NCBI RefSeq assembly: GCF_013694245.2
Contig: NZ_CP059322.2
Span: forward strand, 4,781,001-4,845,000
Direction: 5' to 3'
Origin: Micromonospora ferruginea
GTDB lineage: Bacteria > Actinomycetota > Actinomycetes > Mycobacteriales > Micromonosporaceae
Length of the DNA: 64,000 nt
Shown: piece by piece, positions 48,587 to 57,099 of the stretch
How the letters are laid out: each line of letters begins with the position of its first letter
Numbering within the stretch: the first letter of the stretch is position 1
Translations under genes and position numbers: made by a program
The notes under the pieces: model-generated
The model's input: only the letters and a program-made list of their open reading frames with translations
The model's database searches: none
Told to the model about the DNA's origin: nothing

Positions 48587-49600
48587 TCAGACGGTGGTGG
48601 TCGCCTGCGGCCGGTCGTCGCGGACGTGGACCAGCATGTCGCCGGTCTCGATCGTCGCGGCGGCCCGGTCGTTCAGCGTGACCACCTTGCCCCGGCGGAC
48701 CAGCGCGATGACCAGCGACTCCAGCTCACGCGGCGAGCGGCCCACCTCGCTGCGCTCGGCCGAGCGCATCGCCAGCGCCATGCCCTGACCCGGGGTGAGC
48801 AGGTCCTCCACCACGTCGATCAGCGGCGGGGCCGAGGTGGAGAGGCCGAGCAGCCGGCCGGCGGTCGCCGAGGAGACGATCACGTGGTGCGCCCCGCTCT
48901 GCTTGAGCAGCGGCGCGTTCTCCGCCTCCCGGACCGCCGCGATGATCCGCACCTGCCCGGCGGTGAGCTGCCGGACGGTCAACGCCACCAGCACCGACGC
49001 GTCGTCGCTGTCGGTCGCGATGATGACCGCCTTGGCGGTGCGGATGTGCGCCTCCTCCAGCACCGACGAGCGGGTCGCCGACCCCTCGATCGTCACCAGC
49101 CCGTTCGAGGTGGCCTGCCGCAGGGCCGCGCCGCTCCGCTCGACCACGACGATCTTGGACTTGTCCGCCCCGTTCTCCAGCAGCGCGGAGACCGCGCTGC
49201 GGCCCTTGGTGCCGTAGCCGCAGATGATGACGTGGTCCTTCACGGTTCTCCTCCACCGCGACAGGCGACGGCCGGTCCGGTACTGCTCGGTCAGGACTTC
49301 CAGGGTGGTGCCGACCAGGATGATCAGGAAGAGCACCCGGGCCGGGGTGATGAAGAGGACGTTGATCAGGCGCGCCGAGGGGCTGGCCGGGGTGATGTCG
49401 CCGTAGCCGGTGGTGGAGAGCGAGACCACCGTGTAGTAGAAGCAGTCGAGGAGGGTCAGCCCGTCCTCGTTGACGTCGCGGTAGCCGTCCCGGTCGAGCC
49501 AGACCACGAAGACGGTGGCGAAGACCAGCCCCAGGGCGGCGAGCAGGCGCAGGCTCAGCGCGCTCAGCGGCCCACGCCGCTGCGCGGGAAAATGGATCAC
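48587..49600 (-). CDS. Potassium channel with RCK/TrkA-N domain
   Basis: A 337-aa protein. Two membrane helices bracket the pore loop with the selectivity filter STTGYGD (about residue 62). A TrkA_N domain follows (VKDHVIICGYGTKGRSAVSA, Rossmann Gly-rich loop) and a TrkA_C-like domain to the end. It has two TM helices and one pore per subunit, thus resembling MthK/Kch-type ligand-gated channels. NAD(H)- or nucleotide-controlled K+ flow is likely. Its neighbour upstream is divergent and unrelated. Confidence 0.9.
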   Translation of the reverse strand: MIHFPAQRRGPLSALSLRLLAALGLVFATVFVVWLDRDGYRDVNEDGLTLLDCFYYTVVSLSTTGYGDITPASPSARLINVLFITPARVLFLIILVGTTLEVLTEQYRTGRRLSRWRRTVKDHVIICGYGTKGRSAVSALLENGADKSKIVVVERSGAALRQATSNGLVTIEGSATRSSVLEEAHIRTAKAVIIATDSDDASVLVALTVRQLTAGQVRIIAAVREAENAPLLKQSGAHHVIVSSATAGRLLGLSTSAPPLIDVVEDLLTPGQGMALAMRSAERSEVGRSPRELESLVIALVRRGKVVTLNDRAAATIETGDMLVHVRDDRPQATTTV

Positions 49601-49779
49601 CGTCGGTCCCGATCCGCCACCGTCGCCTGCACGCCCTCAAGATAGCGGGTACGCCCCGAGCCGGCCGGGCGGGCCGGGACCGGCCCTCGCGCCCCACGAG
49701 CGGTAAGGATCCCGTCACATCCGTCGACTTCTGGACGGGCAAGACTCAGATCCCACCGATCGTGACGAGGGAGAGTCGG

Positions 49780-51030
49780 ATGCGTACACGTGCGGCACTG
49801 ACCACGCTCAGCGTGGTCCTCGGGATGGCGCTGGTCGGCGCGTCGCCCGCGGTGGCGGGTCGGCCCGGGGACCGGCCGGGAACGACCTGGCCGACCCGAC
49901 CGAAGCCCACCGCCGTCCCGTCGCCGACCGTCTCCACCCGGCCGACCGTCTCGCCGACGCCCACCCCACGGCCGACACCGAGCCCCACCGCGTCCCCGAC
50001 GCCCACCGGCACGCCGACGCCGACCGGCACGCGGACGCCGACCGGCACGCCGTCGCCGACGGGCACGCCGTCGCCGACGGGCACGCCGTCGTCGATGCCG
50101 ACGGCCAAGCGGACCGCTGTCGTGCTGCCGACGCTCGTGGCGGGCCGGGGCAGCTCGGCGCACGACGTCAACGCCGCCGGGGTGGCGGTCGGGGCGGCGG
50201 AGCTGGCCACCGGTTACTGGCACGCGGTTCGCTGGGTGGACGGCCGGATCGAGGACCTGGGCACGCTCGGCGGCCCGAACAGTCAGGCCGAGGCGATCGA
50301 CGAGCGGGGCCGCATCGTCGGCACCGCCCAGGCCGCGGACGGCAGCAGCCACGCCGTCGCCTGGGTGAACGGCCGGATCCAGGATCTCGGGCTGACGGGT
50401 GGCATCTTCTCGATCGCGTTCGACACGGCCGGGGACCGGGTGGTCGGCGTCTACCACGTCACCGACAGCTTCTCCGGCCGGCGGGCGTTCGTGCGGACCG
50501 GGAACACCGAGATCACGATCGACGCGCCCCGGGGCGCGAGCGCCGCCGCGGTCAACGAGGCCGGCACGGTCGCCGGCACCTACGGCTTCAAGGACTGGAC
50601 CGATCCTCCGTTCGTCAACCAGGCGTTCGTCTGGCGCGACGGGGTCCTCCGGTCGCTCGGCACCCTGGGCGGTCCCACAAGCGTCGCGAACGGCATCAAC
50701 GATCTCGGTCAGGTGGTCGGCACCAGTGACACCGCGGACGGCCGGTTCGCCGCGTTCTTCTGGGACGGTTCGGCGATGCGCCGGCTGGCCAGCAGTTCGA
50801 CCTCCCCGACGGCACAGGCCGTGAACGACTCGGGCCTGGTGATCGGCACCGACGGCGCCGGCGGCCGGGCGATGATCTGGCCGACGCCGACGGCCGGCTC
50901 GCAGGTGCTCCCGCTGCCGGCCGGGGCGGTGAGCAGCGTGGCGATCAACGTCAACGACGCCGGTCTGGTCATCGGTCAGGCGGACTTCCTCACGCCGCGC
51001 TGGCACAGCAGCGCCGTCGTCTGGCGGTGA
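49780..51030 (+). CDS. Secreted HAF-repeat protein with Thr/Pro linker
   Basis: 416 aa from ATG 49780; a longer frame start at 49762 is less likely because GAGGGAG precedes 49780. A signal peptide (about 1-26, ending SPAVAG) leads to a PTP/PTGTP-type linker (about 28-105), then five or more HAF repeats, such as IEDLGTLGGPNSQAEAIDER and LRSLGTLGGPTSVANGINDL. HAF domains are beta-propeller-like modules of unknown role in secreted actinobacterial and proteobacterial proteins. It has no membrane anchor at the end and is probably released. Confidence 0.85.
   Translation: MRTRAALTTLSVVLGMALVGASPAVAGRPGDRPGTTWPTRPKPTAVPSPTVSTRPTVSPTPTPRPTPSPTASPTPTGTPTPTGTRTPTGTPSPTGTPSPTGTPSSMPTAKRTAVVLPTLVAGRGSSAHDVNAAGVAVGAAELATGYWHAVRWVDGRIEDLGTLGGPNSQAEAIDERGRIVGTAQAADGSSHAVAWVNGRIQDLGLTGGIFSIAFDTAGDRVVGVYHVTDSFSGRRAFVRTGNTEITIDAPRGASAAAVNEAGTVAGTYGFKDWTDPPFVNQAFVWRDGVLRSLGTLGGPTSVANGINDLGQVVGTSDTADGRFAAFFWDGSAMRRLASSSTSPTAQAVNDSGLVIGTDGAGGRAMIWPTPTAGSQVLPLPAGAVSSVAINVNDAGLVIGQADFLTPRWHSSAVVWR
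49990..50095 (+). repeat. Short tandem repeats encoding the PTGTP linker
   Basis: Contiguous 18-bp units such as acgccgtcgccgacgggc (50047-50064 and 50065-50082) follow 15- to 18-bp variants of accggcacgccgacg. They encode TPSPTG/PTGTP and are prone to slippage, so the linker length probably varies between strains. Confidence 0.6.
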
Positions 51031-51136
51031 CCGCCATCGGCCCGGTCGGCACCGCGCGGGCCGGCCGGGCCGGTCCGCGCGGCCGGGACGGGGCATGATG
51101 GGTACGTCGGCGAACGGCGACCGCGAGGAGGCCGGC

Positions 51137-51763
51137 ATGTCGTTGCTGCGACGGGTGATCGGCGGGGTGCTGCGGCGGATCCGCCTGCGGCAGGGCCGCA
51201 CGCTGCGCGAGGTGGCGCTGGCCGCCGGCGTCTCCCTGCCCTACCTCTCCGAGGTCGAGCGCGGCCGCAAGGAGGCCTCCTCGGAGGTGCTGGCCGCGAT
51301 CTGCCGGGCGCTCGGCATCCACCTCGCCGACCTGCTCGAGGAGGCGCGCGACGAGCTGCGCCGGGAGCGGCCCACGCCGGTCGGCTCCGGGGTTCCGCTG
51401 GCCCGGCTCGACCGGGTGCCCGCCGCCCGCGGCGGTCCGCAGCTCCGGGTCGGCCCGCCCCGGCTGCACGCCACCCGACGCCCGGCCGGCCCGAACCCGC
51501 CGCACGTCGCCCGCCCGTTCACCGCGCCGCCCAATGCCCGTCCGGTCCGCCCGACACCGCTGCTCGGCGGCGGGCTGCGCCCGGTGGGCCCGGGTCCCGC
51601 ACCGCTCGGCCCGACGCTCGGCCACGGCACGCCGGAGCTGATCGGCACCGGCACCCGGATCTGGTTGATCCCGTCGCCGGTGGCGCGCCCGCGTCCGCGT
51701 ACCTCACCGACGCTGGCCCGGCGCCGGGCCCGGGCGGCCCGACGGCGCCCGGTCGCGGCGTAG
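51137..51763 (+). CDS. ClgR-like XRE-family regulator of Clp protease genes
   Basis: 208 aa from ATG 51137, with GGAGG at 5-nt spacing. The HTH half (MSLLRRVIGGVLRRIRLRQG, RTLREVALAAGVSLPYLSEV, ERGRKEASSEVLAAICRALG) is close to ClgR (Rv2745c). After about residue 75 the protein has a Pro/Arg-rich low-complexity tail that classical 110-140-aa ClgR lacks. The last residues, RRRPVAA, resemble the Ala-Ala-type tail that makes ClgR a ClpP substrate. clpP lies immediately downstream on the same strand, so a feedback pair is plausible. Confidence 0.82.
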   Translation: MSLLRRVIGGVLRRIRLRQGRTLREVALAAGVSLPYLSEVERGRKEASSEVLAAICRALGIHLADLLEEARDELRRERPTPVGSGVPLARLDRVPAARGGPQLRVGPPRLHATRRPAGPNPPHVARPFTAPPNARPVRPTPLLGGGLRPVGPGPAPLGPTLGHGTPELIGTGTRIWLIPSPVARPRPRTSPTLARRRARAARRRPVAA

Positions 51764-51912
51764 CCCGGGGTCGGCAGGTCGCGGCGCTTATGCCGAGGGC
51801 GAATCTGCCCGGGGCAGAAAGCCTGGGCCGGGCGGGTGCGCCCGGCGGACGCTGGAGACCGCCGGCTCGCCGGGCGGTCCCCCGCCCGCCGGCGTTACGG
51901 AGGTGGGCGGTC

Positions 51913-52503
51913 ATGGGTGCGATCTGGATGCGCGACGAGGGGCAGCCGGCCTTCGGTGACCGGGTCTTCGATCGGCTGCTGAAGGAGCGGATCATCTTCC
52001 TCGGCACCGAGGTCACCGACGACTCGGCGAACCAGATCTGCGCGCAGCTTCTGCTGCTCGCCGCCGAGGACGCGGAGCGCGACATCTTCCTCTACATCAA
52101 CTCGCCGGGCGGCTCGGTCAGCGCCGGCATGGCCGTCTACGACACCATGCGGTACGTCAAGAACGACGTGGCGACGCTGGCGCTGGGGATGGCCGGCTCG
52201 ATGGGGCAGTTCCTGCTCTGCGCCGGGGCGGCGGGCAAGCGGTTCGCGCTCCCGCACTCACGGATCATGATGCATCAGCCCTCCGGCGGGATGGGTGGTA
52301 CGGCCGCCGACATCACCATCCAGGCCGAGAACATGCTGCACGTGAAGCGCACCATGCAGGAGCTGATCGCCCGGCACAGCGGGCACACGCTGGAGGAGAT
52401 CCAGCGTGACTGGGACCGGGACCGCTGGTTTACCGCCGAGGAGGCCCGCGAGTACGGCCTGGTCGACCAGGTGCTCTCCCGGGTCGACCAGCTCGCGGCG
52501 TGA
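51913..52503 (+). CDS. clpP: ATP-dependent Clp protease proteolytic subunit
   Basis: 196 aa from ATG 51913, with GGAGG at 9-nt spacing. The catalytic triad Ser is in AGSMGQF, His in SRIMMHQPSGG, and Asp in DWDRDRWFTAEEAREYGLVD. Typical flanks LFLYINSPGG-like (DIFLYINSPGGSVSAGMAVYD) and ALPHSRIMM are present. The canonical G-Q-A-A-S-M-G is GMAGSMGQF here. It will form tetradecamers with ClpX/ClpC partners. It is possibly one of several paralogues. The gap from the clgR-like gene is 149 bp and may hold a promoter. Confidence 0.93.
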   Translation: MGAIWMRDEGQPAFGDRVFDRLLKERIIFLGTEVTDDSANQICAQLLLLAAEDAERDIFLYINSPGGSVSAGMAVYDTMRYVKNDVATLALGMAGSMGQFLLCAGAAGKRFALPHSRIMMHQPSGGMGGTAADITIQAENMLHVKRTMQELIARHSGHTLEEIQRDWDRDRWFTAEEAREYGLVDQVLSRVDQLAA

Positions 52504-52551
52504 GCGGGTGCGGCCCGGCCGGTGGCACGCCGGCCGGGCCGCCGCCTCCGG

Positions 52552-54336
52552 TCAGGGGTAACTGACCACCGGGCTGGTGCCGTACGAGCCGACGACCGGG
52601 GTGCCGGCCTCGTTGATCGTGCGCTCGATCCCGCCGCTGCCGTTGAGGAACACGGTGATCGCGTCGTGGAACCGTACGCCGGCGCGGCGCGGCGCCTCGA
52701 TCGCCCGGTCGCAGCGGATGTCCACGCCCTGGTTGAAGTACGCGTAGACGCCCAGCCCCCACGCCTCGTGGGTGCGGACGTGCGGGGCGACCTTGTAGGA
52801 GGCCCAGCCGTCGCCGGTCGGGCTGCGCCAGGCGGCCTGGCTGGGCGGGTCGTAGGGCAGCTCGCTCTGGTAGAAGACGGTCCGCCCGCGCTCGCCGTTC
52901 CAGACCGTCTGCCAGCGCTGGTAGTGCTCGACGAAGAGCCCGTACGCGGTCACGTCGTCGCCGTTGACGATCACACCGGTGTCGGCGGTGTTGACGGTCC
53001 AGCCGATGGTGCCCGGGTTGCCGTGGTCGCCCCGCCAGGCCCAGATGTTGTCGATCAGCGTGTGCCGGCTGTTCACCACCAGGCTGGTCACCGCGCGCCC
53101 GGCGTACGGGCCGCCGATGCGGAAGAAGACGTCCTGGAGTGAGATCGGGTTCGTCGCGTGCGATCGGTGGCAGCGTCCCGCGCCGACCTCGACCAGCACC
53201 TCGGACTCGACCGGACCGGCGTCGACGAGCACGCCGGCGATCCGTACCCCGTCGACGTCCTCGATCCGTAGCGCCGCGTCGCCGGTGGTGGGCACGAGGC
53301 TGGGCATGCCGAGGCCGAGCACGACGGTGTTCGGCCGGCGGACGCGCAGCGCCCGGTCGAGCCGGTAGACGCCGGGGGTGAGCAGCAGGTGCCGGCCCCG
53401 GGCGAGTTCGGTGTTGATCCGCTTGGCCGAGTCGGTGGGCCGGGCGACGAAGAAGTCGGCCAGCGGCAGCGAGGGTGTCCCGGCGGCCCAGGTGGTGCCG
53501 GCGGTGTCGCGGCGCAGCCTCGGCACCGCGACCCGCCAGCGGCCCGCGCCGTCGACGAAGAGGTACGGCTTCTCGCGGACCACCGGGCTGGTTGGCAGCG
53601 TGGTGTACGGCGGGTCGGGGAAGCCCTGGGCGGGCGCGCCGATCACGCCGGAGAAGACCTGGTTCCACACCCCGTTGGTCCAGTCCCCGCCGAGTTCGCT
53701 GTCCCGGGTGAGCCACTGCTGCTGGGAGCCGTTGATGGTGATGCCGTCCACCTTGGAGTCGGCGATGAACCCGCCGCTGGAGTAGCCGCCGTTGCCGGGT
53801 TCCAGCCAGAGAATGCCCTTGACGTGCACCCGGCGCATCGGCGACGCCTGGGAGACGGCCCACTGGTTCGACCAGTCGGTGGGGGTGACGGCGAGGTTCT
53901 CCGCCGAGCGCCAGAAGTTGGTCAGCGCGGAGATGCCGGCCGGCGAGTTCGGGTCGGGTTGGCCGACCACCCGGACCGCGCCGTGGATCTCCACGTCGTC
54001 GGGGTGGGCGCCGAGGCCGGCGACGCTGGTGTAGTAGCCGAGCCGGGCGTCGACCTCGTAGCGGCCGGGCTTGAACAGCACGGCGTACCGGTCGAGGCCC
54101 ATCTCGTTGTGCTCCTGGGCGGTGAAGATCCGGTCCAGGGTGGACTGGATCTCCGCGACCGGCGTGCTCGGGTCGTAGACGAAGACGTTCGGACCGAAGT
54201 CGGGCTCGTGGTCGGGTCGGGCGGGCCGCGCGGCCGGGGACGCGGCGGCGGCGGCCGGGAGGCCGAGGGCGGTGAGCGAGGCCGCCGAGGCGGTGAGCGT
54301 GAGGAAGCGGCGGCGGGAGGGGTCGGGTGATCGCAT
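52552..54336 (-). CDS. Tat-exported beta-helix (pectate lyase-like) protein
   Basis: A 594-aa protein. A twin-arginine signal (SRRRFLTLTASAASLTALGL, residues 8-27) targets it for Tat export. The body is a right-handed beta-helix with blocks such as YAVLFKPGRYEVDARLGYYT, GRYEVDARLGYYTSVAGLGA and repeated LIDNIWAWRGDHGNPGTIGW; these are seen in GH55/pectate lyase-like proteins. It has no CBM at the ends. A LacI-type operator is located 27 bp upstream, consistent with carbohydrate control. The substrate is unknown. Confidence 0.78.
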   Translation of the reverse strand: MRSPDPSRRRFLTLTASAASLTALGLPAAAAASPAARPARPDHEPDFGPNVFVYDPSTPVAEIQSTLDRIFTAQEHNEMGLDRYAVLFKPGRYEVDARLGYYTSVAGLGAHPDDVEIHGAVRVVGQPDPNSPAGISALTNFWRSAENLAVTPTDWSNQWAVSQASPMRRVHVKGILWLEPGNGGYSSGGFIADSKVDGITINGSQQQWLTRDSELGGDWTNGVWNQVFSGVIGAPAQGFPDPPYTTLPTSPVVREKPYLFVDGAGRWRVAVPRLRRDTAGTTWAAGTPSLPLADFFVARPTDSAKRINTELARGRHLLLTPGVYRLDRALRVRRPNTVVLGLGMPSLVPTTGDAALRIEDVDGVRIAGVLVDAGPVESEVLVEVGAGRCHRSHATNPISLQDVFFRIGGPYAGRAVTSLVVNSRHTLIDNIWAWRGDHGNPGTIGWTVNTADTGVIVNGDDVTAYGLFVEHYQRWQTVWNGERGRTVFYQSELPYDPPSQAAWRSPTGDGWASYKVAPHVRTHEAWGLGVYAYFNQGVDIRCDRAIEAPRRAGVRFHDAITVFLNGSGGIERTINEAGTPVVGSYGTSPVVSYP

Positions 54337-54362
54337 CTGCCTGCCTGTTCGGTGAGGGTACG

Positions 54363-54374
54363 GAGAGCGCTCTC
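54363..54374. promoter_or_regulatory. LacI-family operator palindrome
   Basis: GAGAGCGCTCTC, centred at 54368/54369, is a perfect 12-bp palindrome with the central CGCG-type GCGC step typical of LacI-family sites. It lies 27 bp upstream of the beta-helix gene on the minus strand and 125 bp upstream of the NmrA-like gene. No LacI gene is in the window. Confidence 0.65.
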
Positions 54375-54498
54375 TCAGCCGTTCCTACCGCACCGACGTC
54401 GATCCCACCAGACTTCCGGGTTCCGGAACCGGGAAGCAACGCGGCGTCGACCCGGTTGCCTCAGGAGACAGTTGATTGCTCAACCACAGGGAGCGCGC

Positions 54499-55344
54499 AT
54501 GTCCATCGCCGTCACCGGGGCCACCGGCCAACTCGGCCGTCTGATCGTCACCGCGCTGCTCGACCGCGGCGTACCGGCCGGGGAGATCGTGGCGCTCGGC
54601 CGGGACACCGACCGGCTCGCCGAACTCGCCGGCCGGGGCGTCGTCACCCGGCGGGCCGACTACGACGACCCCGACTCGCTCCGCGCCGCCCTCGCCGGCG
54701 TCGACAAGCTGATGTTCGTCTCCGGCAGCGAGGTCGGCCGGCGCCGGCCGCAGCACGCCAACGTGGTCACCGCCGCCACCGAGGCCGGCGTCGGGCTGGT
54801 GGTCTACACCAGCATCGCGCACGCCGACACCGCCGGCATGCGGCTCGCCGCCGAGCACCGGGACACCGAGGGGTACGTCCGCGACGCCGGCCTGCCGTAC
54901 GTGTTCCTGCGCAACAGCTGGTATCTGGAGAACTACACCGACCAGCTCGACGCGTACCGGAAGCAGGGGGTGACCGGCGCGGCGGGCGACGGGCGGGTCA
55001 GCGCCGCCACCCGCGCGGACTACGCCGAGGCCGCCGCCGTGGTGCTCACCGGCGAGGGCCACACCAACCGGGTGTACGAGCTGGGCGGCGCGCCGTTCAC
55101 GCTGACCGAGCTGGCCGCCGAGGTCGCCGAGCAGACCGGCGAGCCGATCGGCTACACCGACCTGCCGGCGGACCGCTACGCCGACGTGCTCGTCACCGCC
55201 GGCCTGCCCGAGGGATACGCGGCCGTGCTGGCCGACAGCGACCTCGGCCTCGCCCGGGGTGAGCTGGAGGTCGGCGACGACCTCGCCCGGCTGCTCGGCC
55301 GCACCCCGACCACGCCGGCCGAGGCGATCCGCGCCGCGCTCTGA
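54499..55344 (+). CDS. NmrA-like NAD(P)-binding SDR protein
   Basis: 281 aa from ATG 54499. The N-terminal Rossmann motif is MSIAVTGATGQLGRLIVTAL, and YTSIAHADTAGMRLAAEHRD and VFLRNSWYLENYTDQLDAYR are typical of the NmrA/quinone oxidoreductase 2 (QorB-like) group. The order matches atypical SDRs that bind NADPH and act as redox sensors or quinone reductases. It is divergent from the beta-helix gene. The GGGAG before the start gives moderate support. Confidence 0.88.
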   Translation: MSIAVTGATGQLGRLIVTALLDRGVPAGEIVALGRDTDRLAELAGRGVVTRRADYDDPDSLRAALAGVDKLMFVSGSEVGRRRPQHANVVTAATEAGVGLVVYTSIAHADTAGMRLAAEHRDTEGYVRDAGLPYVFLRNSWYLENYTDQLDAYRKQGVTGAAGDGRVSAATRADYAEAAAVVLTGEGHTNRVYELGGAPFTLTELAAEVAEQTGEPIGYTDLPADRYADVLVTAGLPEGYAAVLADSDLGLARGELEVGDDLARLLGRTPTTPAEAIRAAL

Positions 55345-55376
55345 CGAAATCCGCCGCGCCTGGCCGCCCGAGCGGC

Positions 55377-55430
55377 GGTCAGGCGCGCTCCGCGCGCTGT
55401 TTCGGTCAGGCGCGCTCGGCGCGCTGTTTC
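55377..55430. repeat. 27-bp tandem duplication at the end of the HAD gene
   Basis: Two consecutive 27-bp copies (55377-55403 and 55404-55430) differ at one base; each contains ggtcaggcgcgctc and gcgcgctgtttc. The second copy contains the real stop codon (minus strand) of the HAD-IIB gene and the first copy is a downstream duplicate. Confidence 0.85.
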
Positions 55431-56182
55431 ACGAGGTCGTCGACCAGGGTCTCGACGTAGTCGGCGGTCTCCTCCCAGCGGGTCACCGCGACGCTGCGGA
55501 TGCCCATCGCCTTCACCGGGTAGTCGTTGCCGCCCACGTCGAGCCGGTCCCCCACGAAGAGCACGTTGTCGATCTTCAGGTCGAGGTGCTCCAGCAGCTT
55601 CCGCATGCCGTACGCCTTGTCCACGCCCTTGCGGGTCACGTCGATCGAGGTCGAGCCGCCGCCACGGACCTCCAGGTCGGGCAGCTTCGCGGCGACCGCG
55701 TCGCGCAGCTTCTTCTTCTTGCTGCCGTCCGGGTCCCAGCCGTACTTCTCGGCCGGCGGGGCCGACTGCCCCAGCGCGGAGAACGTGATCTGACTGCCCC
55801 GGTCCTCGACGATGTCGCCCCACGTCCTGGACTCCCACAGCCCGAGCGCCTGCGCCGACTCGGTCAGCGCGGTGACCACCCGGGCCTTGTCGGCCTCGCT
55901 CAGGTCCTCCGCGTAGACCAGCCGCCAGTCGCCGGCCGACCAGCGGTAGTAGCGGGTGCCGCAGGTCGGCATCAGGTGCAGCCGGTCGCGCTGCTCCCCG
56001 GTGAGGTCGAGATGGGCCAGCACCTGCGACTGGAACTGCTCGAACCGGCCACCGGAGATGATCAGGACGTCCACCTCGGTGAGCAGATGGCCGAGCAGGT
56101 CCGCCATCCGACGATCGATCTGGGACTTGGAAATCGCCAGGGTGTCGTCGAGGTCGAACGCCACCACTCGAAGATCGTTCAC
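55406..56182 (-). CDS. HAD-IIB family hydrolase (sugar phosphatase/PMM-like)
   Basis: 258 aa from GTG 56180-56182, with GAGG at 5-nt spacing. Motif I is VVAFDLDDTLAISKSQIDRR; motif II VLIISGGRFEQFQ; a Cof-like cap domain with MPTCGTRYYRWSAGDWRLVY follows; motif IV is NVLFVGDRLDVGGNDYPVKA. The pattern fits the HAD-IIB branch, including phosphomannomutase and sucrose/trehalose phosphatases. The substrate is not readable. The stop codon lies inside a 27-bp tandem duplication, so the last residues may vary. Confidence 0.88.
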   Translation of the reverse strand: MNDLRVVAFDLDDTLAISKSQIDRRMADLLGHLLTEVDVLIISGGRFEQFQSQVLAHLDLTGEQRDRLHLMPTCGTRYYRWSAGDWRLVYAEDLSEADKARVVTALTESAQALGLWESRTWGDIVEDRGSQITFSALGQSAPPAEKYGWDPDGSKKKKLRDAVAAKLPDLEVRGGGSTSIDVTRKGVDKAYGMRKLLEHLDLKIDNVLFVGDRLDVGGNDYPVKAMGIRSVAVTRWEETADYVETLVDDLVKQRAERA

Positions 56183-56355
56183 GAATACCTCATGTGTCGT
56201 CGCGGGCCGGCCGGGACTAGCAGGGTACCGGTGTGACCTGGCACCTCTCTGAGCGCCCGCGAACTGCGCCTGTCGACGGAGGGTAACAAGCCGACCGCAA
56301 TCAGCGGCCCGGAAAAGCGGTCGACACACGTCGCGGCGACGCCGATGGTGGGCGG

Positions 56356-57090
56356 ATGCGCCAGGAGGAGATCTGGGACGACGAGGCGGCCCGCCGCTAC
56401 GACACGCCCGGGAGCGGGATGTTCGCGCCGGACGTGCTCGGCCCCACCGTCGACCGGCTCGCCGCGCTCGCCGGTGACGGACCGGCCCTGGAGTTCGCCG
56501 TCGGCACCGGCCGGGTGGCCGTGCCGCTCGCCGAACGCGGGGTGCCGGTCAGCGGCATCGAACTCTCCGTACCGATGCTGGAGCGACTGCGGACCAAGGC
56601 CGACGCGGCCACCATCCCGGTGGTCGTCGGCGACATGGCCGCCGCGACCGTGCCGGGCGAGTTCAGCCTGGTCTATCTGGTCTACAACACCATCGCCAAC
56701 CTGCTCGACCAGGCCGAACAGGTGGCCTGCTTCCGCAACGCGGCGCGCCACCTCGCTCCCGGCGGGCGGTTCGTGATCGAGCTGTGGGTGCCGGAGCTGC
56801 GCAAGCTGCCCCCGGGCCAGCGGGCGACCGTGTGGCACACCGAGACCGGCTACATCGGCCTGGACACCTACGACGTGCTGCGGCAGCAGGTGGTGTCGCA
56901 CCACTTCCGCTTCGGCGACGGCCGCGAGGCGCAGGTCTTCCGCACTCCGCACCGCTACATCTGGCCGTCCGAGCTGGACCTGATGGGCGAGCTGGCCGGC
57001 TTCACCCTGGAGAGCCGGCACGCCGACTTCTCCGGCGCCGAGTTCACCGAGGAGTCCCGCTCCCACGTGTCGGTCTACCGGCTGAAATAG
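56356..57090 (+). CDS. Class I SAM-dependent methyltransferase
   Basis: A 244-aa protein. The first motif is ALEFAVGTGRVAVPLAERGV, then SGIELSVPMLERLRTKADAA, VVVGDMAAATVPGEFSLVYL and APGGRFVIELWVPELRKLPP. This is the standard class I (Methyltransf_25-like) order. The end has ESRHADFSGAEFTEESRSHV. It is likely to be a small-molecule methyltransferase. The next gene starts 9 nt downstream on the same strand. Confidence 0.9.
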   Translation: MRQEEIWDDEAARRYDTPGSGMFAPDVLGPTVDRLAALAGDGPALEFAVGTGRVAVPLAERGVPVSGIELSVPMLERLRTKADAATIPVVVGDMAAATVPGEFSLVYLVYNTIANLLDQAEQVACFRNAARHLAPGGRFVIELWVPELRKLPPGQRATVWHTETGYIGLDTYDVLRQQVVSHHFRFGDGREAQVFRTPHRYIWPSELDLMGELAGFTLESRHADFSGAEFTEESRSHVSVYRLK

Positions 57091-57099
57091 GCTCCCCCG

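Noticed and set aside
49990..50095. CRISPR-like array
   Set aside because: Units are contiguous 15-18 bp codon repeats inside an ORF encoding PTGTP, with no unique spacers.
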